Positions 10,331 to 21,714 of a DNA stretch of 64,000 nucleotides are shown here, piece after piece. A program made the translations under genes and the position numbers. The stretch spans positions 47,455,286 to 47,519,285 of the forward strand of contig NC_077245.1 of assembly GCF_947179165.1 (NCBI RefSeq). Direction: 5' to 3'. Position 1 is the stretch's first letter; each line of letters begins with the position of its first letter. Source of the DNA: Solanum dulcamara (Eukaryota; Streptophyta; Magnoliopsida; Solanales; Solanaceae). A model generated the notes under the pieces. That model saw nothing but the letters and a program-made list of their open reading frames with translations. It was not told where the DNA came from and did not search any database.

Positions 10331-12688
10331 GAATGAGATATACCCAAATTAGCCGTAGGAAAATTGTCAACTAGGTTTCACGGGCGCCTTCTATAGCCCG
10401 TGGAACTTTGTACATGCGATACAAAACTCCATTAAAAGCAACCTATAAAACCCCATGCTATATTAAATTAGATAAATTCTTAGAACCTTGAGAAAATTGA
10501 GAAGAAATCTATTGACAGTCGTGTACTGGCTAACCTTACGACCCATAGAGCATTCAATGAGTCGTAGGAGAGGCTCATCGAACCCCTTGACACATAATAA
10601 AATTTCAGTGATTTCATGTGGATCCTACGACACAAGTTACGAACTGTAAAGACTCTTATGACCCATCAGGTCCTTTCGTGAACAAAGTGACACATTCCAA
10701 TAGCTACTGGAATGTGCACATAGGCCTTACGATCAAGTCTACGACCCCTACAAATTAGTATGACTAGTAAAGAAGGACCCGTAGACCCCTAGCCTAGACC
10801 TTCAGTGGGGACCTACGAGAGGAATTCTACAAGTCATCCTATTGTCTACGAGTTGTAGAAGTTGGTGGTAGACCCTTCTATCCCAATTCAAGTAATTCTG
10901 AATATTAGACTCAGTTCCAACTACACATCTCATATGGTCCATTGAAATTTGTACGATCAGTAAAAGGGTCCGTTGGCGACAAAAATCCATTTTTAATGAG
11001 GGTTAAATTAGTATTTTCCCATCTTAACCAAAATTAAACCATGGTATTTTAGGACTAAAATTATTCTCTTATCAGTACCCAATGAATGTTTTCTCTCATT
11101 AACACCTAGAATCTTTTGAGAACAATAATTGGAGAGAAGGAGAAAATTTAGGGTTCAAGCATTTCAACCAAATTTTACTTACATTTTTTATCTTCCAGAT
11201 ATGTAAGTCTAATCACAATGTTGGAATAAGTTAGTCCTCATGCCCTACATCTTTATTCAGTCATGTATCAGTTTGAGTTGAGTTTGAATTTCTTATATTG
11301 GTTTTTAGTTGATTATGTAATCTTTCGTTGACTTCCCTATATATTTATTAGTATTGAGTTCATTCCTCTGAGTTTTAGCTCTTGAATTTTTATTCAGGTC
11401 TATATTCACATGAAATCTAGTTGATAAAGTTTCATTATTTTGAGTTTAAATAATTATATAAGTCATCTTTTAATTTAGGGTGATTAAGCATGAGTCTGAA
11501 TTTTTGAGAAGTCTCTTAATTACTATTTTGAGCATGAGCATTTTTAACTCTAAATGAGTTGAGTATTAATGCATTTAATATCTATTTTGAGATTGAGTTG
11601 AGAAGTCAATCTATGTTTTTAAATGCAATCAGTGAGTTGAGAATATAATTCTTTTAAAGAAAAGAGATGAGTTGAGAAGAATTGAGATAAATGAGTGAAG
11701 TCCAATGAGATTAATGAGTTAATTGAGTACATACACTCACCTGTGATATAAGCATAAAAGATATATTTTTTGAGAGTATTATTGAGAACCAATTTGGATA
11801 AGAGTATAGAACAACTCGAACCCTATAAATTACATAGCCAGTGTACGATAGCCTCATTGAGGCATTTTATATGGATCCATAACATGAGATGTGGCCCTTA
11901 TACTAGAAAGATATTGGACGGTTGTGGCAACAACATCAATTCATTGTATCATCACGTAGATCATAGTTGATGGTTTTTTCTTAGAGAAACTCCCCAAAGA
12001 GAAAAATATTATATTTATGTTGAGTCTCATTATTTATTTATACCTTTTAAATCATTATCTCATTAAGATATATTGTATGCTTTACTGAGTTGAGCTATTT
12101 TATTAAGTTAAGTTATTTCATTGAGTTGAGTTGAGTTGAGCATTCTTGAGTTAGTTTTCTTTCAGCTATTTTACATATTGTACATTTCATGTAATACTGC
12201 CATTTGTTGCTTCACCATTTTATGATGTAGACATAAGTGATAGAGATCCTCAACAGGCACACTGTTGAAAATTAGACTTGCCATCAGACTTTTAGTGTGA
12301 CGTCTTTGCATTCAGAGGTGCTCTTTAGTGATTACTTCAGTCTTTACTCTCTAACATTTTTTGAGGTAGTTGTGGGCAGGTCCCGGTACCTATTTTCAGA
12401 TTCAATTTTAGAGTCTTCATAGACTATGCGCATATAGAGTTATAGCTTATTAAGCTTTATTGTTTGAGTTCATGTTTTTAAAACAATGGGTAGCATTATT
12501 TACAAAGTTATATTTTGAGATTTAATTATGAGAATTCAACTTTTATAAATTTCCACGCCCATCATGAGTTACAGTTTGATGAGTTAAGTCTTCCTCTTAG
12601 TGGGTTAGCTAGGCCAAGATTTCTCTTGGAAACTAGCAATAATTTTAGAGTGTTGGCCACACCTAAGGTGTAGACTCAGGGTATAACA
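10331..12688 (+). mobile_element. LTR of plus-strand element H
   Basis: Noncoding. The left part (10500-10990) has many short words of the type tacgac..cgtagg, as do the A LTRs at 22500-22990 and 37500-37950. The middle part matches 1-250 and 22990-23230. Its right end is gggtataaca at 12679-12688, followed by a recognisable primer-binding site, so it is a 5' LTR in plus orientation. The left boundary is uncertain. Confidence 0.55.
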
Positions 12689-12691
12689 AAA

Positions 12692-12705
12692 TTGGTAATA
12701 AAGAA
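12692..12705 (+). other. Degenerate primer-binding site of element H
   Basis: ttggtaataaagaa lies four bases after the LTR end gggtataaca. It resembles the initiator tRNA-Met type site (TTGGTATCAGAGC) with several changes. Position and spacing support the call more than identity does. Confidence 0.45.
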
Positions 12706-12878
12706 CAAAGTTCAAGATTCCTAAGATGTCTATGAAGCCGAATCTAGTAGAGTCCTTCTTATCGCGTGAAGAGTGCCACATCCTAGAATTTTCTCACTTC
12801 TTTCATACTCTAGTTTGTTTGATAGAATTTAACTTTATAAAGTCTCATTCCAATTCATGTGTTTCACTTTCTCATATC

Positions 12879-13225
12879 ATGCCTTCCAAGTGCACTTTGG
12901 GCCAGAGGAACATCACTATTAATGAAATCGCATAATCTTCCAGAATATAGACCCAGAACAGAACCTGAGCTACTTAAAATGAGAATGAGAATGCATCTCA
13001 AGAGGTTCGACAGACTGCTTAGCCTACTATGACTTCTGAGGTAGAATTTAGAGGAGAAATTTCTATACAATATCAAATACACCACCATGTGGCTCCATAT
13101 TCTTATAATAACGGTACTAGGATGTGGAATTATGAGGGTTGTAAAAATAAAATACCTCAACCAAAATGCTTGGAAATAAGGAGCTTAAGAATTTTCCTTC
13201 TTGAAGCAATAATAAGTGGAGCCTA
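12879..13225 (+). pseudogene. Possible gag remnant of element H
   Basis: An ATG at 12879 opens a frame reading MPSKCTLGQRN, similar in style to the basic MPP/MPS starts of Ty3/gypsy Gag, but it stops after 18 codons. Further plus-strand pieces (for example 13029-13223) are open but not recognisable. No capsid motif or zinc knuckle is seen. The call rests mostly on position after an LTR and primer site. Confidence 0.3.
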
Positions 13226-13801
13226 AATCGACAAGAAATTTATACCACAACGATGATCTTGCGATGTAGAGCAATTTTTGTTAAACTCTGAGTTAAGAAT
13301 CTAAGCATCCAAAGAGTATTTGGAAGGTGGGTTTATGATTTTTCTGAGTTTTGGTCTTTTATTAATGTAAAAATGAAGTAAATAGGTGTATATAAAGTAT
13401 AAGAGACTTAGATCTAGGGGAACCCACTTTCGTGTGCATGCTTTTTTTGTCTCACGAAAATATGCATATCTCACTATTCTTAATTGTTATGGAAAAATTG
13501 TTTACTTTATTGGAAACTAGATTTGTAGACCTTCGATTTTATAGGTCATGAGAATTCAAACTCTTTATATATAGGAGAAAAGTGTTGAGATATTTGACCC
13601 AAAATTTCAGAGAATTCCTTTGCAACATTTACAATAACTTTTGCTGACTTTTATTTTATAGCGTCCTTGACTTCCACACTTAACATAAGAATTTTATGCA
13701 ATCAAAATAACTCATAAAACATCCTTCCTAATATGTTAAGAAATCTTGGTATTATTCCACAAGTACATGTTAATTCCAACGTTCAAACAGGTAGGGTGTT
13801 A
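13226..13801 (-). mobile_element. 3' LTR (part) of minus-strand element F
   Basis: Noncoding. It ends at ggtagggtgttaca (to 13801), which on the minus strand is an LTR start of the TGTAACACCCTACC type, directly beside a pyrimidine-rich block that is the minus-strand purine tract. The left limit is only approximate because the preceding sequence is not recognisable. Confidence 0.55.
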
Positions 13802-13822
13802 CATCCTTCACCCCCCCTTTAG
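13802..13822 (-). other. Polypurine tract of element F
   Basis: Contains cacccccccctttaggga; on the minus strand this is a purine run ending beside the LTR start. It agrees with the integrase tail lying to its right on the minus strand. Confidence 0.65.
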
Positions 13823-14020
13823 GGACATTCGGTGACAATAATTTTTGCAGTAAAATTAGAAATAATACAACAATTCATATTGCTCATAAGTTACATTCCT
13901 CATATACTTAAATGTGGGACTAAACCTCTGAAGGAATAGGATATTTGGACTTCATGTCATATTGAATCTCCCACATCAGCTCATTAACATTTCAGCTCCA
14001 CCACAACACTTTCATAGAAG

Positions 14021-14902
14021 TTATATTATTATTTCTAATCTTATTATTTGTCTATCTACTATAGAAACATGGAATTCTTCATAAGATAGATCCTCTAAAA
14101 TATGAACATCCATTTTTAGCACTATACGTGCTCGATCTCTAATACACTTTTGTAATATAGAAACATGAAAAAATGGGTGCACTACCCCTAACTCTAGAGT
14201 TAACTCTAGATCATAAGCAACTCTTCCTATTCGTCGTATGATGAGGTATGACACAATATACCTAGGGCTCAACTTTCCCTTTGTTCTAAATCTCATAAGT
14301 CCTTTTTCATGGCTAAAACTTTCAGAAAGACCCAATCATCAACATCAAATTCTAAGTCTCTCCACCTAAAATCCACATATGATTTTTTATGGCTCTGAGT
14401 TGTCAACAACTTCTTTATAATTAACTTAACATGTTCCACAGCCAGCTTCATCAAGTATGGTCCTAACAACCCTAATTCCAACGTCAAACCAACTAAAAGG
14501 GAGTCTATATTTTATTTCATATAAAGCCTCATATGATGGTATACTAATACTGCAATAATAGCTACTATATAAGTAAACTGAAAAACTTACAAGTGATCAT
14601 ATCAATTTCCTTTAAAATCTCACACACATTCTCATAAAAATCTAATCGTCTGGACCGTAAGTTTGGCTTGGCCGTCAACATAAGGATAAAATATTTTACT
14701 AAGGTTTACCTACGTCCCCAATTCTTTTGGAAAATATCTCCAAAAATGTATTGTAATTGTGCTCTTCTGTCTTAAATAATTAATATAGCCCTGCATAATC
14801 TTAGCTAAAAATATGATCCTGATCGGTAAGAAATTAGTTGATTTTTTTAGCCTATCGATAATAATCCAAATGGAAATAAACTTCCATCGCGAGCGAGGAA
14901 AA
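14021..14902 (-). pseudogene. pol: Integrase C-terminal region of element F, broken
   Basis: On the minus strand, 14293-14487 carries the integrase linker (LEFDVDDWVFLKV) and 14021-14335 continues in another frame with KGKLSPRY and VHPFFHVSILQKCI, the typical Ty3/gypsy integrase C-terminal domain, followed by SYEEFHVSIVDRQI. A frameshift separates the two near 14300. Further right, 14500-14902 is degraded integrase sequence without a usable frame. No chromodomain end is clear. The sequence stops abruptly at 14902, where the LTR of element D begins, so D inserted into F or replaced its remainder. Confidence 0.8.
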
Positions 14903-15919
14903 TGTAATGACCTCCAAGGTCATGTTTGTGCTTTTTCATGTTTTTACTATTTTACCCCTCCCCGTAGCTTTTTTTTAGCTCTTATGTGATATTGGGATGG
15001 GTGGAACACTCCCAGAAATGATTCAGTTGAGTTTTTAGATGGTTTGGCCATTCTTGAAGATTAAGTACTGAAAGAGTTGACTTAAATCAACCTTCGAAGA
15101 TTCTCGGATGATGATTCTGTGAGTTCCATCAACTCCAAAAGGGTCATTTTGTTCTAAAGGGAAGGTTGGTTTGGGGTTTTGGAGTCTTCAATTTGATCTT
15201 ATATGATTAGACATTTTAACTTTGAAGTTTTTGGCCAAATATGACTTCAGTCAACATTTTTAACAAACACGCTTGATGAAAATTTCATCAGAGCGATTAT
15301 CTACAAAATGCCAAGTTTGGTTTAGAATGACCTTTGGTTCAATTTTTGAGGTGCTCGAAATGGTTTTAGGTCTGTTTCCCTATTTTGGGAACTTTATAAC
15401 TTGAAAATATGACTTCAATCATAGCTTATGGTAATTTAGCTCACAACAGAATTTTGATGGCTCCATCAGCTCTACGATGGTTAAATTAGGCTATTAGCAT
15501 GGTTGGAATAAGTATCAAGTCAATCGTTATGAGTTTGGAGCCATTTCGCACTTTTGACTTTGAAAACTAGCCTATGGTTGACTTTGGTTAACTTTCTTGG
15601 AAATCGCACCAAGATAGAAATTTTGACAGCGCAGTTAGTTTTGAAATATCTAGTTTTGTCTAGAACAAACCTTCGTTTTCTTCCCGAGGCATTCAATCTA
15701 ATCCCAAGACACCTTGTGGAAAATGGTATTTGGGTATGAGACCAACTTTTTCATAAAAATACCTCGTATGGGAATTTTGAATGTGCTTTGAGTTTGTAAC
15801 GATGAATTTAATGGGGTAGCACATCTCATTTGTGTGCATAGGGTTCCAAACAAATTTGGAATAACTTGGCGGATAATTTGGCATGTCAAGCCAATTTTTT
15901 CACTAGTAGGCGTCTGGTG

Positions 15920-16030
15920 CCGTCACTAAAGCGACTCTTGGTCTCTCTAAAGAGTGTCGCTAAAGTGTTAAAGATATCATTAAAGCGACCAGCACTTGGG
16001 GGTTGAGTATCGCTAAAGCGACCTGGTATT
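15920..16030. repeat. Array of short ctaaagcgac-type motifs in the D LTR
   Basis: The words cactaaagcgac, cgctaaagtg, attaaagcgacc and cgctaaagcgacc recur every 20-40 bases. The array resumes right of the solo LTR (19055-19115) as gctaaagcgag, cttaagcgaac and cttaagcaac. Several variants are near-palindromic (gcttaagc-like). The role is unknown. Confidence 0.65.
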
Positions 16031-16035
16031 GCTAA
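16031..16035. repeat. Target-site duplication, left copy (gctaa)
   Basis: gctaa lies directly before the TGTTATAACC start of solo LTR E and again directly after its end at 19055-19059. Five bases is the usual Ty3/gypsy target duplication length. Confidence 0.93.
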
Positions 16036-16146
16036 TGTTATAACCCATAATTTTCACATTAGGACAATTTGGGGATAATGGTAATAAGTCAAGGGCAAGG
16101 CTATGTTTGACCTTGTTGGATACAAAATTCTTATGACTAAATTGAG

Positions 16147-16370
16147 ATGTGGAAATATTGGAATTTTGTTAGGGCAAAATTAGAATTTCTCATGTGGAAA
16201 TACTATAAAAGGTTAAGGGAAAAATTAGAATTTCCCATGTGGAAATACTATAAAAGGTTAAGGGCAAAATTAGAATTTCCCATGTGGAAATACTATAAAA
16301 GGTTGAGGGCAAAATTAGAATTTAAACTTGGAAATATTAGAAAAGATTTGGGGCAAAGTTGGAATTTCTC
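16147..16370 (+). repeat. Five tandem 45-bp units carrying a TATA-like core
   Basis: Units start at 16147, 16192, 16237, 16282 and 16327 (45, 45, 45, 45 and 44 bp). The middle three contain ctataaaagg, a good TATA box; the outer two are diverged at that point. An A-rich tract follows about 60 bp after the last unit. The 45-bp period keeps a 75-codon frame open (repeating MWKYYKRLR), but this looks like a by-product. It is most likely a multiplied LTR core promoter. Confidence 0.85.
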
Positions 16371-18595
16371 ATGAAGGCCTTTAAATCATCAACTCTTAGA
16401 ACTTTCAAGACAATTCAAGAAAGAAGAAAAAAAAACAAAGGAAAAGAAAATAAGGGGAAAATCGATCAAGGAAAAAAAAATAGGGAGAAAATTGAAATCT
16501 TGCTCCAAAAATTATTTTCTCCTAGTATTCTTACTAAGTCAAGGGTGCTCTACAACATGGTGTAGTTGTTTTGGAAGTTTGGAGACTTGTTTAGTTGATT
16601 TGGAGATTTGGGGAAGTGAAAGAAAAGGTAAGAATTAATCTAATTTCTTTGTGTTATGAAGTTTGTTGATGTTGTAGTATGTGGAGGTGTGTGGAATTTA
16701 TGGAAATATGAAAGTTTATATGGTAATATGGTGCCATGTATACATGTTTTTATATGAGTAAGATTTATTCAATTTTTGTGTAGTATTTTTGTGTAGTATT
16801 TGTATAGTAGTTATGATAGTTATTTGATGTTGAAAATGGAAGTTGGATGAAATTTATTGAAGTTGGAAATATGGGTTAGGTGATGTAATTGGAAAAAAAT
16901 TAAGTTTGTATAATTTGTTAGTTGTGGTTATGATTTTGGGGATATAAATGAAGTTTAAATGGTGTAAGTTGGTATTAAACTAGTTTGTAGGAATTATGTA
17001 ATTTGAGTATGATATTATAAGAATATGGAGGTAAATTATTAAAAGTATGGAGTGTTGTTGTTGGTTGTGAAGTTGAAAGAAGGAAATGAATTTGATTATG
17101 AAGTTGGAGGAAGAAAATGAATTATAATATTTTTGTTGTATTTATGGAATTTTTGAGTGAAATATGGAATTGATAAAAATTGGATAGCTTACTTGGAATA
17201 TTTTTCACTTATGTTGGAATGAGTTGAAATTAATTATGGATATGAGATATTCATATTTATTTGGAAATGCAAAGTTTGGTTGAAAGTTGTTGCACTAATT
17301 GGAAAATTACACCAATTTATGTTATGGTGTGTTAAATTGATTATCGATGGAATTGGTGTTGTTGTTGGCTTGGTTGTTAATATTGTGGCCGAGTTGTAAT
17401 CTCGGGGTGTCATATATATAGGGGAGATGCTGCCGAAATTTTTGTAGACAAGTATTGGAAAAATTGAATTCTTAAAGTCTTATGAATAGTAATTGGTAAA
17501 TGTGACCAATTGTAGATTTTGGAGGAAACGGGAATTGAACTTGGACAACCGTAAAAGGCCAAAAAAGTATGTAAAGCTTTACATTTTCTTCTCTTGGCAT
17601 GTCCTAGATGTAATAGGAGTGAATACGAACCTCGGGGATCACTCTACTCTTCGAAATCGACGCTCGAAAATTTCCCTTTTCTATTCAATAGAATTGAATT
17701 AGGTAATTATGAATAGTTTTGGAAAAATTGTCTAAACTTCTAGATTTTGCACAAATGAATTCCGAATACCTTGAAACTCTTCTAAATAATATTATGAAGT
17801 CTAACGCACGTGAGTCGTATACGCCACTTCATTTGATCGAGGTGGGCCCCACTATTCCGAATTTTTCTTCGTTATTCCGTTTGAATTACGGTAGGTAGAA
17901 TTTGAAAGAAACTCTTTGCTATGCTTCCTAATATTATATGAATAATTATTCCGTTAATTCCCATAATATATTTGGAAGTACGGAGATGATTCGGAAAATA
18001 CTATTTTTACGTAGACTATTGTGATATTGGAAGTACTTGTACTATTATTATTATTCAAGTTTCCTTTTATGATTTGTTATCGAAATTATGCCATCGAGTC
18101 TGTATAAATGTTTTGTAATTTAAATTGCATTTAGTTTCTCACTACTCCACTCGTGGATGCCTCAATGTTTCTTTCACTGAGCCTGGGCCAGGATATGTTT
18201 TCGTGCGTATTTCTCTGCATTGTTCGCCGTGTCCCAACGTGAGGGGGCAGGTATGACATGTACATAGGGCGGTAAATGTTATGCCACAGAGTTATGCTGT
18301 GCCATGTACATATATGTTTGTGATATGATATGATTTGATATGGCCATCTGATATGATATGATTTGTTACGGAGATATTTCCTACTCTGGTGTTATGCTGT
18401 GCCGTGGTGCCGATGATGGGAGGGCAACCACACTTTGTTCACCGAGTCCATAATGGGGTCGGATATGGCATATGTCTGTGCATATATGGTTTGAGATTTT
18501 GATAAGCATTTTGAAATTCTAAACGTTGATTTCATGTTTTTCATATACTATTCAGATTATGATTTTATATATTACAGTGCATGCTTTACATATTC

Positions 18596-18636
18596 GGTAC
18601 ATTTTCCGTACTGACCCCCTTTCTTCGGGGGGGCTG
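18596..18636 (+). promoter_or_regulatory. Paired-hairpin box in solo LTR E
   Basis: GTAC-attttcc-GTAC followed directly by CCCCC-tttcttc-GGGGG and then ctgca. The same arrangement occurs in B and C LTRs at 28603, 36002, 41292, 46529, 50398, 54525 and 60823, although the surrounding sequence differs. It lies about 450-520 bp before the LTR end, so it may mark the RNA 3' end or R/U5 region; this is inference. Confidence 0.5.
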
Positions 18637-19054
18637 CATTACATGCCCGCAGGTACCGAAGTTCGATTTGCTGATCCATCTGTTTAGGATATTTGCTGCG
18701 TCATTGACAGTGCTCCCTTGTTCGGAGCTTGTATTTTGGTACTGACTTTATCTCTGCATATTTGGATATTTTGGTCAGGGGTACGACGGGGCTCTGTCCC
18801 GTCATATGACTATGCTATCATCTGTAGAGGTTTGTAGACAGATTTATGTTGTGGGTTTTGTATATATGGTTTGGGTTTTGTGTGTTTTGTGACGGCCTAT
18901 CATCCCTCATGCCTACATCTATTTTTTGATCTATTTAGCAATTTTTTTTAATCACTACCTTTGTTTATTCGGTTAAAAGGCTAATTTGGGATAAGGGTAC
19001 GTTTGGGTGCTCAATTCGGGCACCAGTCACGGCCTACGGGGTTGGGTCGTGACA

Positions 19055-19059
19055 GCTAA
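19055..19059. repeat. Target-site duplication, right copy (gctaa)
   Basis: Exact match to 16031-16035. Removing the solo LTR and one copy restores a continuous gctaaagcg motif of the host LTR. Confidence 0.93.
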
Positions 19060-20630
19060 AGCGAGTCCCGCCTCTTTGAGGTGGTCTCTTAAGCGAACAC
19101 CGAGGCTTCACTTAAGCAACATAAAATCCCTATTTTGGTCTCTTTTTTATATTTGATCCCTAACTCCCAAACTCAAATTTTCCCTCTATATTTTGGTGAT
19201 TTTGGTGATCCAATAGGCTAAATTGCATTGATTTTCGAGGGAAATTCATTGGTACATTCATAATTAGGAGCGAAGGCTTTCTTTGAGGTAAATCTCACTT
19301 TTCTTTGCATTTTTTGGCTATTCTAAGACTTTTAATAGGTGGATTTGTATGATTCTTCCGGTGCTCGGTATGTGCCCATTTTTGGGACATGTTACTTAGG
19401 TTATTTGGGACCTTGTGACGGAGTTGATTTTTTGATTTCATGTGCCGGTCCCAATGTCAAATTTTGACCCAATTTTGGTCCTATTTTAAATAGTAATATG
19501 GGTATCGTTGGCTTTAGTTTGTTGTGTTCTTCGATAATTTGATTGACTGGGATCCTTTCGAGGCAGCCCGAAAGGGAAAAGCTCAAGTTTAGCAGTTCGT
19601 GTCCGGTTTCAGCTTTGAGGAAGGTTATGGCTTCCTTCTTTTAGACTTTGTTGGTTGGAATTGATGTATTTTGGGTTGTAACTTGTGATTAGGTTGGTGA
19701 TGTGAGTGTTGATATCCCTTTGAGCGAATTTTGAGTCGATAATCATCATTAGTGACTAGTTTCAGTTTTAGTTTTTCAACCCTTCGAGATTATTATTTCA
19801 ATGTTGATGAGCTCGAAGTATGACTCTGGACGGACCTTTTATTGATGAGCTCGATTGTTATTTTATGCGCCTCGTGATGTTTTTAAGTGATAATGAGCCA
19901 TAATTATGAGTTTACACTTGGGCTTTCTTCTGGTATTTTATGAGTCGAGATTATTGGTGTGATTACTGATTTATTGGGTTTACTTGATTATTGTATGGTC
20001 TTCTCGTGCCCTTTTTCCCAGGTAATCTTAGATCTGATGCTTCTTCCCAGTTATTATTATTATCATCATGCTGCTTATTATATATTTAATCTTTCTGAGC
20101 TTGGTCGGCCTATGATTCTTATAAGTACCCCATGTTTTGGTACCATACTATACTTCTGTATCCTTTTTATATAGCTCCCAGTTCGAGCCACCCTCAACGC
20201 ACCCCTGATCATCCATAGATGTGGAAGATTCGAATTATAGTTAGCTTCTGGCATTCAGAGACTTGCTATATTCCCTCTTTTTCTCTGACTTGTATTTGTA
20301 TTTTATACAGTCAGTTTTGCATTGTATATTTATATATATTTTGCGCATTGTAATTAGTAGCTCCTATATAGATGACACAAGTTCTGGGATTTGATCTAGT
20401 GTTAGTTCATCATTTTTGGTTACTATAGGGCCTTTTGTATATTTTGGATCGTATTTACATATCTATACCCTGGCCTGACTTTTTGTGGTTATATTCTCTT
20501 TGCTTCTACCTTATTATGTTAATTATTATTTATTTAAAATAAGGTTTGACTTTCGCTTGGTTAGGCTTGGCTTGCCTACTCGGGGGTTATAATAGGCACC
20601 ATCATGGTCCAGATTCGGGTTATGAAAGAC

Positions 20631-20642
20631 TGGTATCAGACC
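20631..20642 (+). other. Primer-binding site of element D
   Basis: TGGTATCAGACC lies three bases after the LTR end. It matches the initiator tRNA-Met complement (TGGTATCAGAGC) except for one base. Confidence 0.85.
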
Positions 20643-20833
20643 TTAGGTCTACCGATCTCACCATTATAGGGGCAAGTGTCTAGTAGACTTCCACCGATCG
20701 GTAAAATGACATCCGTATCTTATCTTTGGGAAGCTATAGGACAGTTTTAGGAATTCATTCACAATTCTTGTTTCAGATTGTGTGCTGACGATGAAAAATA
20801 CCTCTAAATCCTATTTGTTTCACTCTTTCTCAG

Positions 20834-21665
20834 ATGACAAGGAATGGATCCACTCGGGGCTTACTAGGACCCCCTGGGCCTATATATAGTGCCTCAATTC
20901 AGGATTGGGATCGATGTTGACATAGAGGCTGAGGTAGATCTCAAACCATAGCACCTGTGCTGAAGTCGGATATAGAAGTTGAGTAGTTTGAGCCTTAGCC
21001 GGTGGAAGAGCATCCATACCAGCCTCCACCTTGATTCATAGCCACACCAGCATTATAGGATACTCTATCCTATATACTCAGCTTCATGGAGGGTATGTCC
21101 CAAGCAGGGACATTGCCTAGCACATCAGTCGGACCCCAAGTCCAAGAGGAGGCTCAAACTTCAAGGCAGGCAGGGGCACAATATGATCCGACCCTAGTTC
21201 TACATCTTACTACCACAGCTTCCCATCCGGTGATTCAGCCTATTCCCACAGTTATTCAGCACATGGAAGCTAAACTGGTTATGACTGCAGAGGGAGATAA
21301 AGATATTGCAAAGGCTTATTAGATTGTCCCCTCCCAAGTTCTTGAGTGTCGCGGGCGAGGATGCCCATGAGTTTTTAGTTAGTTGCTAGGAGAGGTTGCA
21401 TAACCTTGGATTGGTGGAGTTTTACGTGGTTTATTACACTACTTTCCAACTAGATGGACTAGCAATGAAGTGGTGGAGATCTTATCTTAGGTGCAGACTC
21501 GCAGGATCAGTGTCGATGACATGGACCTAGTTATACGAGGCTTTTTGGGAAGAGTATGTACCCCATAATTTGAGAGAGGGGATGAGGAATGCATTTACAA
21601 TACTAATATAGGGATCGATGATGGTCAAATCCATAAATGTTGTGGGGGCATTGGTCAACCTGAAA
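20834..21665 (+). pseudogene. gag: gag of element D, heavily damaged
   Basis: Starts at ATG 20834 (MTRNGSTRGLLGPPGP) about 200 bp after the primer site and hits a stop after 28 codons. A second open piece, 21086-21322, is Pro/Gln/Thr-rich, as in the N-terminal part of plant Ty3 Gag. After it, with several stops, come capsid-like remains (a LDGLA..WWRSYL-like stretch around 21450-21490). No zinc knuckle is reached. The sequence ends near 21665-21715, where it joins the pol end of a different element; protease, RT and most of integrase are absent. Confidence 0.65.
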
Positions 21666-21714
21666 GACATGACTAAGAACTCATAGGCCCCGTATCTTCA
21701 CCTCTCTTAACGAC

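Larger units (their letters stand above)
16036..19054 (+). mobile_element. Solo LTR E, 3019 bp, complete ends
   Basis: Begins TGTTATAACCC and ends GGGTCGTGACA, with identical 5-bp repeats outside both ends. No gag, pol, primer site or purine tract lies inside, so it is a solo LTR left by recombination between two LTRs. Inside are five tandem ~45-bp units with TATA-like sequence (16147-16370), an A-rich tract (16420-16500), and a paired-hairpin box at 18596-18636 shared with other LTR families here. Orientation is plus, judged from the TG start, promoter repeats at the left and the CA end. Confidence 0.92.
14903..20627 (+). mobile_element. 5' LTR of plus-strand element D, split by solo LTR E
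   Basis: Starts with TGTAATGACC at 14903 and ends near 20627 with gggttatgaaa (decayed gggtcatgaca), followed by a primer-binding site, so it is a 5' LTR. It is interrupted by a 3019-bp solo LTR at 16036-19054; without that insertion and one copy of its target repeat the LTR is about 2.7 kb. It is noncoding throughout; short open frames such as 19959-20174 have no family resemblance. It carries an array of gctaaagcgac words on both sides of the insertion. Confidence 0.75.

Noticed and set aside
16147..16370. CRISPR-like spaced repeats
   Set aside because: The units are directly adjacent with no unique spacers, and the context is a plant LTR.
16147..16374. 75-codon repetitive protein (MWKYYKRLR repeats)
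   Set aside because: It is created by a 45-bp noncoding tandem repeat with TATA boxes inside a solo LTR; no start context or homology supports a gene.
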